From Planctomycetaceae bacterium (GTDB lineage Bacteria > Planctomycetota > Planctomycetia > Pirellulales > Pirellulaceae): a stretch of DNA of 7,896 nucleotides. The stretch spans positions 1-7,896 of the forward strand of contig JABHUV010000003.1 of assembly GCA_018658605.1 (NCBI GenBank), in the 5' to 3' direction. Below, one piece after another: positions 1-6,882 of this stretch. How positions within the stretch are numbered: the stretch's first letter is position 1; every line of letters begins with the position of its first letter. Made by a program: the position numbers and the translations under genes. The notes under the pieces were generated by a model. The model was given only the letters and a program-made list of their open reading frames with translations, did no database searches and was not told the DNA's origin.

Positions 1-2
1 CC

Positions 3-2774
3 GCAGCAGCTGCGAGCGGACCTAATACTTGGGTTGTTGGCTCAACAAACGCTGATACGGCAAGTAACTTGGCAGCAGCGATTAACGGTCACCTCGAATT
101 TAGCGCTTCGGCAGTCGGCGATGTTGTAACGATCACGCAGGGAAGCACGGGGCCGGCAGGAAACACCACCGTGACGTTAACAGATGCCGGAATTGTTGGA
201 ATGACCTCGACAAGTTTCGTTGGTGGCGTGAACAAGACCGTAGCAGCCACGACCCTACCCGGAACCGACATTGTGACCATCACTCGCGCCAACACTAATC
301 CTGTTAGTGACAACAGTGCCACTGGGTTTAGTGTCGGCGCAGCGGCAGGCGTATTGGCAAATGATATTGATGTTGATATCAGTGACATTTTAACCGTGAC
401 TAAACTGGGTGCTGACAACTTGGTCGACGGTACTTTTACGACGGTCACAACTGAGGGTGCGTCGTTGACGCTCAATGATGATGGATCCTTTACGTATGAC
501 CCCACAACTGCCACTGACCTTATAGCATTGGATGCAGGCGATTCGCTCCTCGATAGCGTCCAATATACGATGACCGATTCACATGGTCCGACGTCGACAG
601 CAACATTGACATTTAACGTGAACGGTGTGAATGATGCCCCGATTGCAGTTGATGATTCATACGTCATTGGTCAAGACCAGGTGTTGAATGTGGCTCCGCT
701 TGGACTGATGGATAATGATTCCGATCCGGAAGGGCATACTTTCGAAGTTTCTGAATTTGATGGGACTGGTAGCCTAAGTGGGATCACTGCCCTTGGTGCC
801 ACGGTTGTGCTCGACGCAGATGGTTCATTTAGCTATGACCCGTCGACGTCGACAGCCTTGCAAGCATTGACGAGAGACGCTACACAAAATGATACATTTA
901 TCTATAAAATTACAGATGGTGACGATGCGACACTTACGGCGACAGCGATCGTCACGGTGACTGTTGCTGGAACGAATAAAGCACCCATTGCGGGTTCGGA
1001 TTCGTTTGCTACAACTGAAGATACAGCGTTGCCAGCACTCGCCGCTCGGAATCTGTTGGTTAATGATTCCGATCCCGAAGGTGACTCGTTTACGGTTACC
1101 GGTGTTAATGGCAGTACGAATATGACGGGCACCAGCAGTATGGGTGCCGTCATCGAAGTGTTTACCGATGGAACGTTTAGCTACGATCCAACCGCAATTG
1201 CTGTGACCGTTACGGCGGCTAACGAAGGTGAAATCCTGAGCATTGGCACAACAAAGTTCGAAATTGATACTGCTGGTGATGGTGTAACAACGGGTAACGT
1301 TGCAGTTGTCGTGAACGCGAGTGACGCACCAGACATAATTGCGACCGCAATCGCAGCTGCCATTAATGATCCGGCCAACACGATAACAGGTGTGACTGCC
1401 ACAGCAGTAGGCGAGGTCGTGACAATCACTGGCGCCAATACTAATCTTGTTAATAACAACGGTGCCACTGGGTTTAGTTTCGTTAATCTCGCTCAGGGAC
1501 TTTCAGATGGTGAAGTTGAAAACGATACATTTACCTATGTTGTGGAAGACGACTTGGGTGCTGTTTCAAGCGGTCTGGTAACGATCACACTGACCGGAAT
1601 CAACGACGCACCTGTGGCCTTGGACGATACGTTAAATGTCGAACCATTTACATTTTTACCCAAGGCTCCGCGTAACACGCCGATATCCATCCCCATCCTA
1701 CTAAACGATTTTGACGTTGATGGCACGATCAATAACGTTCAAATCTTAACAAGTCCTGACCCGGCGAAGGCAACAATTAGTTTGCAAGCGGATCCTAATT
1801 TAGCGGATTTTGGTGTGGTTACCTTTACCCCAGCCACTGATTTTGATGGTAATGTCACATTCACGTATAGGATCCAAGATGACTTGGGTGTTTGGTCGGC
1901 TCCGGCGACTGTTTCAGTAGAAGTCAACGACGCACCTGTAGCGTTCGATGACGGATCGTCAGTTTCACCAATCGTAGTTTATTGGGATGTTGGCAATCAC
2001 TCGACGGCTATCGACGTTTTGGAGAATGATACGGATGTCGATGGGACATTAAACCCGGCTTCGGTAAACGTGAGTGTTAACCCGTTACATGGCACTATCG
2101 ATGGCATAGAGTCCGATGGCTCGATTAAGTATACACCGGGTCCGGATCCATCTACAGGGTTGCCTTATGAAGGGCTGGACAGCTTCGAGTATACTGTCAA
2201 AGATGATGACGGTGCGATTTCAGAACCGGCAACCGTGACGGTCAACGTCGTCGAAGATCCTTTTCCATGGCGTAACCCAAGCAATGGTCTGGATGTTAAT
2301 GACGATGATTTCGTTTCATCAATCGACGCCTTGTTGATCATCACCGAGCTTAATTTAAATGGTGCTCATGACTTACAACCGCCCACCACTGGTAATGGAC
2401 CGCCACCATATTTTGATGTTGACGAAAGCAATAGTGTTGAAGGAATCGATGCACTCATAGTGATCAACCACCTTAACGCGGTTGCTAATGGTGAAGCCGC
2501 CGAAGGCGAATTTTCGATCTCTGTGGACATGACGCAATCGGTTGCTAATGAATCAGTTGTTGGTGACTCACTAGTTGGCCCAGCGGTTGAAGTCGCTGAA
2601 AGTAAAGTCGTCGATAACGGTTTCACGGACATGCGAAATATGCGTAGCAACGGTTTAAGCACGGTTCGTGGTGAAGTGCTCGAAGACTTGCTAGGTGAAA
2701 TCGCCGAAGACCTTATGGCCGCTCGGGAAGATGATCTGCTAGTCGACATCGCCTTAGAGGATTTCTTCGGGTAA
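3..2774 (+). CDS. Large cadherin-like repeat protein with C-terminal dockerin (5' end outside window)
   Basis: This is the C-terminal part of a large, probably secreted surface protein. The frame is open from the first bases, so the true start lies upstream; the TTG at 69 is only an internal leucine codon. From N to C it shows a Gly/Thr/Ala-rich module (about 3-335), then five cadherin-like/VCBS-type units with junctions near 640, 985, 1615 and 1935. The junctions carry the typical 'NDAPVAxDD' or 'NxAPIAxxD' motifs, and the units carry 'LxNDxDxDG', 'DGSFxYDP' and 'DxFxYxxxD'. The third unit is interrupted at about 1200-1500 by a second copy of the first module. A planctomycete-style dockerin follows (about 2260-2490), with two Ca-binding loops starting DVNDDDFVSSID and DVDESNSVEGID. 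An acidic tail of about 90 residues ends the protein. Such repeats usually serve adhesion or calcium-dependent assembly; the dockerin probably anchors the protein to a cohesin partner. No enzymatic domain is visible. There is no clear functional link to the downstream genes. Confidence 0.93.
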   Translation, partial: AAAASGPNTWVVGSTNADTASNLAAAINGHLEFSASAVGDVVTITQGSTGPAGNTTVTLTDAGIVGMTSTSFVGGVNKTVAATTLPGTDIVTITRANTNPVSDNSATGFSVGAAAGVLANDIDVDISDILTVTKLGADNLVDGTFTTVTTEGASLTLNDDGSFTYDPTTATDLIALDAGDSLLDSVQYTMTDSHGPTSTATLTFNVNGVNDAPIAVDDSYVIGQDQVLNVAPLGLMDNDSDPEGHTFEVSEFDGTGSLSGITALGATVVLDADGSFSYDPSTSTALQALTRDATQNDTFIYKITDGDDATLTATAIVTVTVAGTNKAPIAGSDSFATTEDTALPALAARNLLVNDSDPEGDSFTVTGVNGSTNMTGTSSMGAVIEVFTDGTFSYDPTAIAVTVTAANEGEILSIGTTKFEIDTAGDGVTTGNVAVVVNASDAPDIIATAIAAAINDPANTITGVTATAVGEVVTITGANTNLVNNNGATGFSFVNLAQGLSDGEVENDTFTYVVEDDLGAVSSGLVTITLTGINDAPVALDDTLNVEPFTFLPKAPRNTPISIPILLNDFDVDGTINNVQILTSPDPAKATISLQADPNLADFGVVTFTPATDFDGNVTFTYRIQDDLGVWSAPATVSVEVNDAPVAFDDGSSVSPIVVYWDVGNHSTAIDVLENDTDVDGTLNPASVNVSVNPLHGTIDGIESDGSIKYTPGPDPSTGLPYEGLDSFEYTVKDDDGAISEPATVTVNVVEDPFPWRNPSNGLDVNDDDFVSSIDALLIITELNLNGAHDLQPPTTGNGPPPYFDVDESNSVEGIDALIVINHLNAVANGEAAEGEFSISVDMTQSVANESVVGDSLVGPAVEVAESKVVDNGFTDMRNMRSNGLSTVRGEVLEDLLGEIAEDLMAAREDDLLVDIALEDFFG
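273..332 (+). repeat. Intragenic repeat, copy 1
   Basis: This 60-nt segment matches 1419-1478 at 53 of 60 positions by hand alignment, without gaps. It encodes VTITRANTNPVSDNSATGFS, the end of the Gly/Thr/Ala-rich module. High nucleotide identity between distant parts of one gene points to recent duplication or gene conversion. Confidence 0.85.
714..733 (+). repeat. Short cadherin-unit repeat, copy 1
   Basis: These 20 bases encode the conserved NDSDPEG turn of the second cadherin-like unit. They match 1062-1081 at 19 of 20 bases. This is ordinary repeat-unit homology within the gene, not a mobile element. Confidence 0.7.
1062..1081 (+). repeat. Short cadherin-unit repeat, copy 2
   Basis: These 20 bases encode the NDSDPEG turn of the third unit and differ from 714-733 at one base. 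The near identity suggests that units two and three arose by a relatively recent tandem duplication. Confidence 0.7.
1419..1478 (+). repeat. Intragenic repeat, copy 2
   Basis: This is the partner of 273-332 (53 of 60 bases identical). It encodes VTITGANTNLVNNNGATGFS and forms the end of the module inserted into the third cadherin-like unit. Upstream similarity continues at protein level: both copies have 'AAAIN' followed later by 'AVGD/EVVTIT'. Confidence 0.85.
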
Positions 2775-2917
2775 AGCCGTAGGTGAGTCGAGGCTTTGGC
2801 AGATTCGTAGCTATCATCCAAACTTGGTTGGTTGCGGCTGTCGGCCTACGTGCGATGGCGGCCAGACTATGGCTCTCCGCCGCTGGCGTCAACTCCCTTG
2901 ACCACAGCCCGCATTTT

Positions 2918-2960
2918 TTGCAATTCCCCGCGCAAAACGCTATTCTATAAACATAGAATA
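2918..2960 (+). promoter_or_regulatory. Candidate promoter with overlapping palindromic operator
   Basis: TTGCAA (2918-2923) and TATTCT (2941-2946) are separated by 17 nt and each match the sigma-70 consensus at four of six bases. The -10 candidate is the left arm of a perfect inverted repeat, TATTCTAT-AAAC-ATAGAATA (2941-2960, 8-bp arms, 4-nt centre). A palindrome on a -10 box is a classic repressor-site layout. No regulator is known; the promoter call is a guess, while the inverted repeat is directly visible. Confidence 0.35.
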
Positions 2961-3067
2961 TGTGCTCAAAAAAGCACCCCCATCGATGGTGCATGCGGTC
3001 TCCGGAGTGGCAGGCAGAATTTCATCGTGCCGCGAAGTAGTATTGTTAATAATCAGGATCCGTGTAA

Positions 3068-3093
3068 GGTGCCCAACGGGCACCATTTGTTTT
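3068..3093 (+). terminator. Terminator-like hairpin in leader of the PLD gene
   Basis: There is a perfect 7-bp stem GGTGCCC/GGGCACC with a 3-nt AAC loop (3068-3084), followed by ATTTGTTTT. This has the form of an intrinsic terminator with a short, interrupted U-tract. It ends about 24 nt before the ATG at 3117. It could end transcription from upstream, or act as an attenuator if transcription starts near 2950. Confidence 0.5.
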
Positions 3094-3116
3094 AATCTTT
3101 CGGGCAAACACCAATC

Positions 3117-3800
3117 ATGCAAAAAGAACAAATTGACGATTTATTGAAGCGCACCTTAGATGATTTTAGAGTGTCGCGTGGTGAAAAACGGATTCTCGAG
3201 GGTATGGTTCAAGAACATGGTGATTCTGAGCAACAGTTGGGGTTCTTGCGGCATCGAGCGTTTGCTGTAGCCCGTGAGTCGATCGTGGGGCCTGAGGGCA
3301 TTTCGGCGATGGAATGGCTTGAAGCAGTAATTAAAGTGTTTCAACCACGGGAAGAACCGGAGCTTAATAGTTCGCAAGTCTATTTTAGTCCAGGTGATGA
3401 TTGCCCTCAGATTATCGTTAATCAGCTTGAGCGGGCTAGTAAAAGCATCGATATTTGTGTGTTTACGATTACCGATAACCGTATCGCCGATGGTATTCGC
3501 GATGCGTTCGTTCGTGGTATCGCGGTGAGAGTTATCTCGGACAACGATAAATCGCTGGATCCGGGCTCGGATATTCAACGACTCAAGGGTTTGGGTGTTC
3601 CGGTACGAATTGATCAGACGCAACATCACATGCATCACAAATATGCGGTGTTTGATCAAAAAACGACGCTGACGGGGAGCTATAACTGGACTCGCAGTGC
3701 GGATAAGCACAATGATGAAAATTTTCTGATCACCAGCGAAGCAACCATTAATCGGGCTTATTCAGGCCATTTCGATCGGTTATGGAACGCGCTAGGTTAA
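3117..3800 (+). CDS. Single-HKD phospholipase D-like protein (probable nuclease or phosphodiesterase)
   Basis: This 227-residue protein belongs to the PLD superfamily. Residues 86-227 form one catalytic domain: 'VYFSPGDD' opening strand, 'SIDICVFTITD' (110-120), the HxKx4D signature at H173, K175 and D180, the following GSYNW (187-191), and an EN pair at 201-202. Proteins with a single HKD motif, such as bacterial Nuc and MitoPLD, act as homodimers and cleave phosphodiester bonds in nucleic acids or cardiolipin. Which substrate applies here cannot be told from sequence. Residues 1-76 are a separate helical domain with 'DDFRVSRGEKRIL' and 'FLRHRAFAVARE', faintly like TerB-type helical domains. 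No signal peptide or membrane segment is visible, so it is probably cytoplasmic. The ATG at 3117 is chosen because the helical domain starts at once; no good Shine-Dalgarno sequence precedes it. The next gene follows after 282 nt, so operon membership is uncertain. Confidence 0.88.
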   Translation: MQKEQIDDLLKRTLDDFRVSRGEKRILEGMVQEHGDSEQQLGFLRHRAFAVARESIVGPEGISAMEWLEAVIKVFQPREEPELNSSQVYFSPGDDCPQIIVNQLERASKSIDICVFTITDNRIADGIRDAFVRGIAVRVISDNDKSLDPGSDIQRLKGLGVPVRIDQTQHHMHHKYAVFDQKTTLTGSYNWTRSADKHNDENFLITSEATINRAYSGHFDRLWNALG

Positions 3801-4082
3801 CTCCGAGATAGTGATTACTCGGGAATTGATTCAATAATTCAATTCGCCCAGCGAATAGTAAGTAGTTCCAAAGAAAGACATATGGAGCGGCGTTTATTGG
3901 TAATGCGTGCGCAACCGTTAAAGTCGGTACAACCACCAAATCTTTGCTGTTTTGTCTATGTTTATTAGTCGGAAAAGTAAAAGAAACACATTACACAAAT
4001 TATATGTAAGCATACTTATCAGAGGCCTTCGTTGTGCACAATCACATGAAGGCTGTGTTTGTCCTCAGGACTATGAAGAACA
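3801..4082. other. AT-rich intergenic region with inverted repeats
   Basis: No gene is recognisable in these 282 nt. Just after the PLD stop lie a weak stem CCGAG/CTCGG (3803-3822) and an inverted repeat GAATTGA/TCAATTC (3823-3845); neither is followed by a T-run, so termination is not established. The segment 3950-4020 is AT-rich and contains TTACA-N9-TGTAA (3991-4009) followed by TAAG-CATA-CTTA (4007-4018). This would suit a promoter or operator for the YqiJ-like gene, but I cannot place convincing -35 and -10 boxes. Confidence 0.5.
4024..4060 (+). promoter_or_regulatory. Leader hairpin before the YqiJ-like gene
   Basis: GCCTTC (4025-4030) pairs with GAAGGC (4048-4053), with a possible G-U pair outside. 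The 17-nt loop contains the 10-bp palindrome TTGTGCACAA (4032-4041). The descending arm is followed by TGTGTTTG, a poor U-tract. The structure ends about 22 nt before the ATG at 4083. It could be a weak terminator, an attenuator or a protein-binding site. Confidence 0.35.
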
Positions 4083-4763
4083 ATGAATAGTTTTAGCGAA
4101 ATCCAAGAGTACCTATTTACGGGTGAAATGACATTCGCCTCCGGTGCTGTGATGTTTGTGGTTGCCTATTGGGTGATCTCGATTTTGACAGGCTTAGGTT
4201 TAGATGCGTTGGATTTCGACTTGGATTTTGATACCGATACGGACGTTGGCGGTTTTGATGGATTCTTAGGGATCGGTTTAGTACCACTGCGTTGGTTAAA
4301 TTTGGGTTCTATTCCATTTATGGTGTGGGTTACATTTTTATCTGTATCCTTCCTAACCGCTTCCGTTGCGGTTGACCAATGGAAAGAACTTAGTGTAGAA
4401 GCGAGTACTGGAGACATCACAATTCGAGTGTTGTTGAACTTAGTTGCCGGACTAGCGATTACAAAAATCATTACACAACCGATGCGAAACTGGTTTAAAG
4501 AAGACTTCTTTGAACCGAGTGAAATAGTCGGTGCAAGTGGAACGACACGCATTACAACCGGTCCCATTCGTGGCAAGGTGTTCATTGAACGCCGAGCTGG
4601 GGACTTGTTTAGTGAAGCCAGGACGGCTGGAGAGAGCATCCCGAATGGAACGCGGGTTACTGTTGTCGGTTATGACAGCGATCAAAAAATGTATATTGTT
4701 GCCGAATCGCTATCGATGGGCGAGGACGTAGCGACAACCAATAAGGGGTCAGATGATGTTTAA
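4083..4763 (+). CDS. YqiJ-like (NfeD-related) membrane protein with C-terminal OB-fold
   Basis: This 226-residue inner-membrane protein resembles the YqiJ/DUF1449 family, the partners of YqiK-type flotillins. Three hydrophobic segments are visible at about 18-38, 76-97 and 112-130. Between the first two is a very acidic loop (DFDLDFDTDTD, 44-54), an alternating pattern I recall in other members. Residues about 146-210 form the OB-fold, with 'EIVGASGTTRITTGPIRGKV', 'GTRVTVVGYD' and 'MYIVAES', as in NfeD-like proteins. Its expected role is to assist or anchor the flotillin at the membrane. The ATG at 4083 is preceded by AGGA (4067-4070) and GAAGAA; an ATG at 4073 in another frame runs into a stop after five codons. 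The end overlaps the flotillin gene by 11 nt, which strongly suggests translational coupling. The family assignment rests on layout and motifs, not on a search. Confidence 0.85.
   Translation: MNSFSEIQEYLFTGEMTFASGAVMFVVAYWVISILTGLGLDALDFDLDFDTDTDVGGFDGFLGIGLVPLRWLNLGSIPFMVWVTFLSVSFLTASVAVDQWKELSVEASTGDITIRVLLNLVAGLAITKIITQPMRNWFKEDFFEPSEIVGASGTTRITTGPIRGKVFIERRAGDLFSEARTAGESIPNGTRVTVVGYDSDQKMYIVAESLSMGEDVATTNKGSDDV
4743..4748 (+). promoter_or_regulatory. Ribosome binding site of the flotillin gene
   Basis: AAGGGG lies 4 nt before the ATG at 4753 and 7 nt before the second ATG at 4756, inside the end of the YqiJ-like gene. It is the clearest Shine-Dalgarno-like sequence in the window. The 7-nt spacing would favour the second ATG, so the protein may begin one residue later. 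Confidence 0.6.
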
Positions 4764-6882
4764 CGAAATTCTAGGTGCTAGTGCACCCGAAGGTTTAATT
4801 TGGACGGTTGGTATTAGCGGCGGGGTTCTGTTCTTGCTGTTAATTCTGGCAATTGCATTGAATAAATTCTATCGCAAGGTCAGTCCTGATTTAGCGATTA
4901 TCCGAACAGGTGTAGGTGGCGTCAAAGTTGCGTCGGGAGGCGGGATGTTTATCATTCCTCTAGCACACCAAGCGGAGATTATGGATTTGTCCGTTAAACG
5001 TATCGAAATTAAGCGTCATGGAAAAGAAGGCTTGATTTGTATGGATAATATCCGTGCTGATATCGAAGTTGCTTTCTATTTGCGTATTTCAGAAAACAAC
5101 ATTGAAAATGTTGCCAAAAAACTTGGTGCTGTTCGCGCTTCTGACACTGCGGCTTTGGTGGAATTATTCGACGCTCAATTTTCTGAAGCTTTAAAGACCA
5201 TTGGTAAGCGATTTGATTTTGTTGACCTCTATACAGATCGCGACCGTTTCAAGATAGAAATTACAGAACTTCTAGGTGACCCAGAAGACCTGCAAGGCTA
5301 CGAACTTGTAAGTACAGCCATCGACTATCTAGAACAAACTCCGCTGGAGCTAATGAATTCTAATAATATTCTTGATGCGGAAGGTATTAAGAAGATTACG
5401 GACCTCACTGCTCGCGAAGCAGTCCAGTCAAATGACATCAACCGTGAAAAAGAAAAAGCGATCGTTAAGCAAGACGTCGAAGCTCGTGAAGCTATCTTGG
5501 CCTTAGAGCGTCAGCAGGTCGAAGCGGAACAACGTCAACAGCGCGAAATCGAGGAAGTCACGGCTCGTGAGCAAGCTCAGGGTGCTGTGGTTCGTGAGGA
5601 AGAACGTTTGCGTGCTGAAGCTCGACGAATTACAACCGAAGAAGAGCTCCAAGTTGCTGAAGAGAACAAAGATCGCCAGATTATCGTTGCTCGCAAGAAC
5701 AAAGAGCGAACCGAAGCGGTTGAAACAGAACGTGTAGAACGAGACCGCGGTTTAGAAGCAACGGATCGTGAACGCGTAGTTGCTTTAGCAGATATCGATA
5801 AGGACAAAGCGATTGAAGTTGAAAAACGTGCAATCCAAGAAGTGATTCGCGAACGTGTCATCGTTGAACGTGGAGTGGTTGAAGAAACCGAGCGTATCAA
5901 GGATACCGAACAATTTGCTACAGTCGATCGTTTGAAACGTGTTACTGTGACCAAAGCGGATATGGAAGCAGAAGAAGCATTGGTCAAAGAAGTGAAAGCT
6001 GCGGATGCGCAGAAGCAAGCAGCCGAACGTAACGCTGAACAAATCGTCATTGAAGCGGAAGCGGAACGACAACGAGCCGAAAAGGAAACGCAGGCTACCA
6101 AAATGTTAGCCGAAGCCAAAACGGCTGACCAGGCAGCGAGTGGCTTGGCAGAAGCTCAAGTTCAAGAAGCCAAAGCAGTATCTAAAGAGAAAGATGGCTA
6201 CGCTGAAGCAGCGGTGCTACAGCGAACTGCTGAAGCCGAAGCTCTCGGATTGGTCGCCATGGCAGATGGTATCGAGAAAGAAGGAACGGCCGAAGCTGAA
6301 GTGATGAAGCTTAAGTACAGTTCTGAGGCTCAAGGTATCGAAGAAAAAGCGAACGCCATGAAACTGTTTGATGATGTTGGTAAAGATCACGAAGAATTCA
6401 AAATCCGTCTGAATAAAGACAAAGATATTGAAATCGCCGCGATTGACGCTCAGCGTCTGATTGCCGAAGCTCAAGCGGATATCATGGGTGAAGCGCTTAA
6501 GAACTCGAAAATTGATATTGTGGGTGGCGAGTCAACATTCTTTGATCAGATTGTTAATGCGGTCAAAGGCGGTAAAGTAATTGACCGCTTTGTTGAAAAC
6601 AGTGATGTATTACAAGACGTCAAGGATACCTTCTTCAATGGTGACCCCGAGTATTTTCAAGCTCGTATCTTAGGAATGGTCGAACAATTTAACCTCAGTA
6701 GTGACGATGTCAAGGATCTGTCGATCGCGGCATTGATTGCCAAGATGATCGGTCTGGCTAAAACGGATTCACTGCGGCATGAATTGCAAGGATTGTTAGG
6801 GATGGCTAAAAGCAAAGGTATCTCGGATACCGTAGCTGGCGATGTACTAACGGTTGAATCTAGCGGCAATGCCAAAAGCTAA
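4753..6882 (+). CDS. YqiK-type flotillin (SPFH/band 7 protein) with extended coiled coil
   Basis: This 709-residue protein is a bacterial flotillin, a membrane scaffold that oligomerises in the inner membrane and is thought to organise membrane domains. A single N-terminal transmembrane helix spans about 16-36. The SPFH domain follows (about 43-220), starting 'SPDLAIIRTGVGGVKVASGGGMFIIP' in pattern, with 'MDLSVKRIEI' and 'DNIRADIEVAFYLRI'. From about 215 to 580 the protein is an almost unbroken charged coiled coil rich in Glu, Arg, Ala and Lys. It includes the flotillin-type AEAE/KAEA-like stretches around 433-535. Residues 586-610 contain 'KIDIVGGESTFFDQIVNAV', then a helical, non-coiled C-terminal region to the end. 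E. coli YqiK is, as I recall, about 550 residues, so this one is longer, mostly in the coiled coil and C-terminus. It is co-translated with the YqiJ-like gene and is followed by the large ATPase-family gene after 125 nt. Confidence 0.93.
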   Translation: MMFNEILGASAPEGLIWTVGISGGVLFLLLILAIALNKFYRKVSPDLAIIRTGVGGVKVASGGGMFIIPLAHQAEIMDLSVKRIEIKRHGKEGLICMDNIRADIEVAFYLRISENNIENVAKKLGAVRASDTAALVELFDAQFSEALKTIGKRFDFVDLYTDRDRFKIEITELLGDPEDLQGYELVSTAIDYLEQTPLELMNSNNILDAEGIKKITDLTAREAVQSNDINREKEKAIVKQDVEAREAILALERQQVEAEQRQQREIEEVTAREQAQGAVVREEERLRAEARRITTEEELQVAEENKDRQIIVARKNKERTEAVETERVERDRGLEATDRERVVALADIDKDKAIEVEKRAIQEVIRERVIVERGVVEETERIKDTEQFATVDRLKRVTVTKADMEAEEALVKEVKAADAQKQAAERNAEQIVIEAEAERQRAEKETQATKMLAEAKTADQAASGLAEAQVQEAKAVSKEKDGYAEAAVLQRTAEAEALGLVAMADGIEKEGTAEAEVMKLKYSSEAQGIEEKANAMKLFDDVGKDHEEFKIRLNKDKDIEIAAIDAQRLIAEAQADIMGEALKNSKIDIVGGESTFFDQIVNAVKGGKVIDRFVENSDVLQDVKDTFFNGDPEYFQARILGMVEQFNLSSDDVKDLSIAALIAKMIGLAKTDSLRHELQGLLGMAKSKGISDTVAGDVLTVESSGNAKS

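Larger units (their letters stand above)
2775..3116. other. Intergenic region with GC-rich block and possible control elements
   Basis: This gap of 342 nt has no convincing gene on either strand; the short reading frames lack recognisable domains. About 2831-2940 is GC-rich (roughly 63% by hand count) and contains small complementary runs such as GGCGG and CCGCC. From 2941 it becomes AT-rich, with a perfect inverted repeat at 2941-2960. A second weak stem-loop (GTGCT/AGCAC, 2962-2977) and a short palindrome CCATCGATGG (2980-2989) follow. The region ends with a strong hairpin at 3068-3084. A 6-bp complementary pair right after the upstream stop (AAAGCC 2773-2778, GGCTTT 2792-2797) has a 13-nt loop and no T-run, so no clear terminator for the dockerin gene can be named. 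Confidence 0.6.

Noticed and set aside
69..71. TTG as the start codon of the first gene
   Set aside because: The frame is open upstream to the window edge and encodes the same type of Thr/Asn/Ala-rich repeat sequence, so the real start lies outside.
89..667. 192-residue open frame on the minus strand inside the dockerin protein gene
   Set aside because: Low-complexity Val/Thr/Ser content mirrors the repetitive gene on the other strand; there is no recognisable domain.
2773..2797. Possible terminator behind the dockerin gene (AAAGCC/GGCTTT)
   Set aside because: The stem has 6 bp, the loop 13 nt, and no T-run follows; it overlaps the stop codon by chance-level complementarity.
2713..2994. Minus-strand 93-residue frame across the first intergenic gap
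   Set aside because: It has no domain, overlaps the end of the dockerin gene, and its composition follows the GC-rich block.
2832..3095. Plus-strand 87-residue frame in the same gap
   Set aside because: It runs through the inverted repeat and the terminator-like hairpin, has no ribosome binding site and no protein-like pattern.
3748..3939. Minus-strand 63-residue frame after the PLD gene
   Set aside because: It is short, has no domain and partly overlaps the conserved C-terminal end of the PLD protein.
5577..6119. 180-residue open frame on the minus strand inside the flotillin gene
   Set aside because: Its Ser/Arg/Thr-rich composition is what antisense reading of a Glu/Ala/Arg coiled coil gives; it has no domain and lies opposite a well-supported gene.
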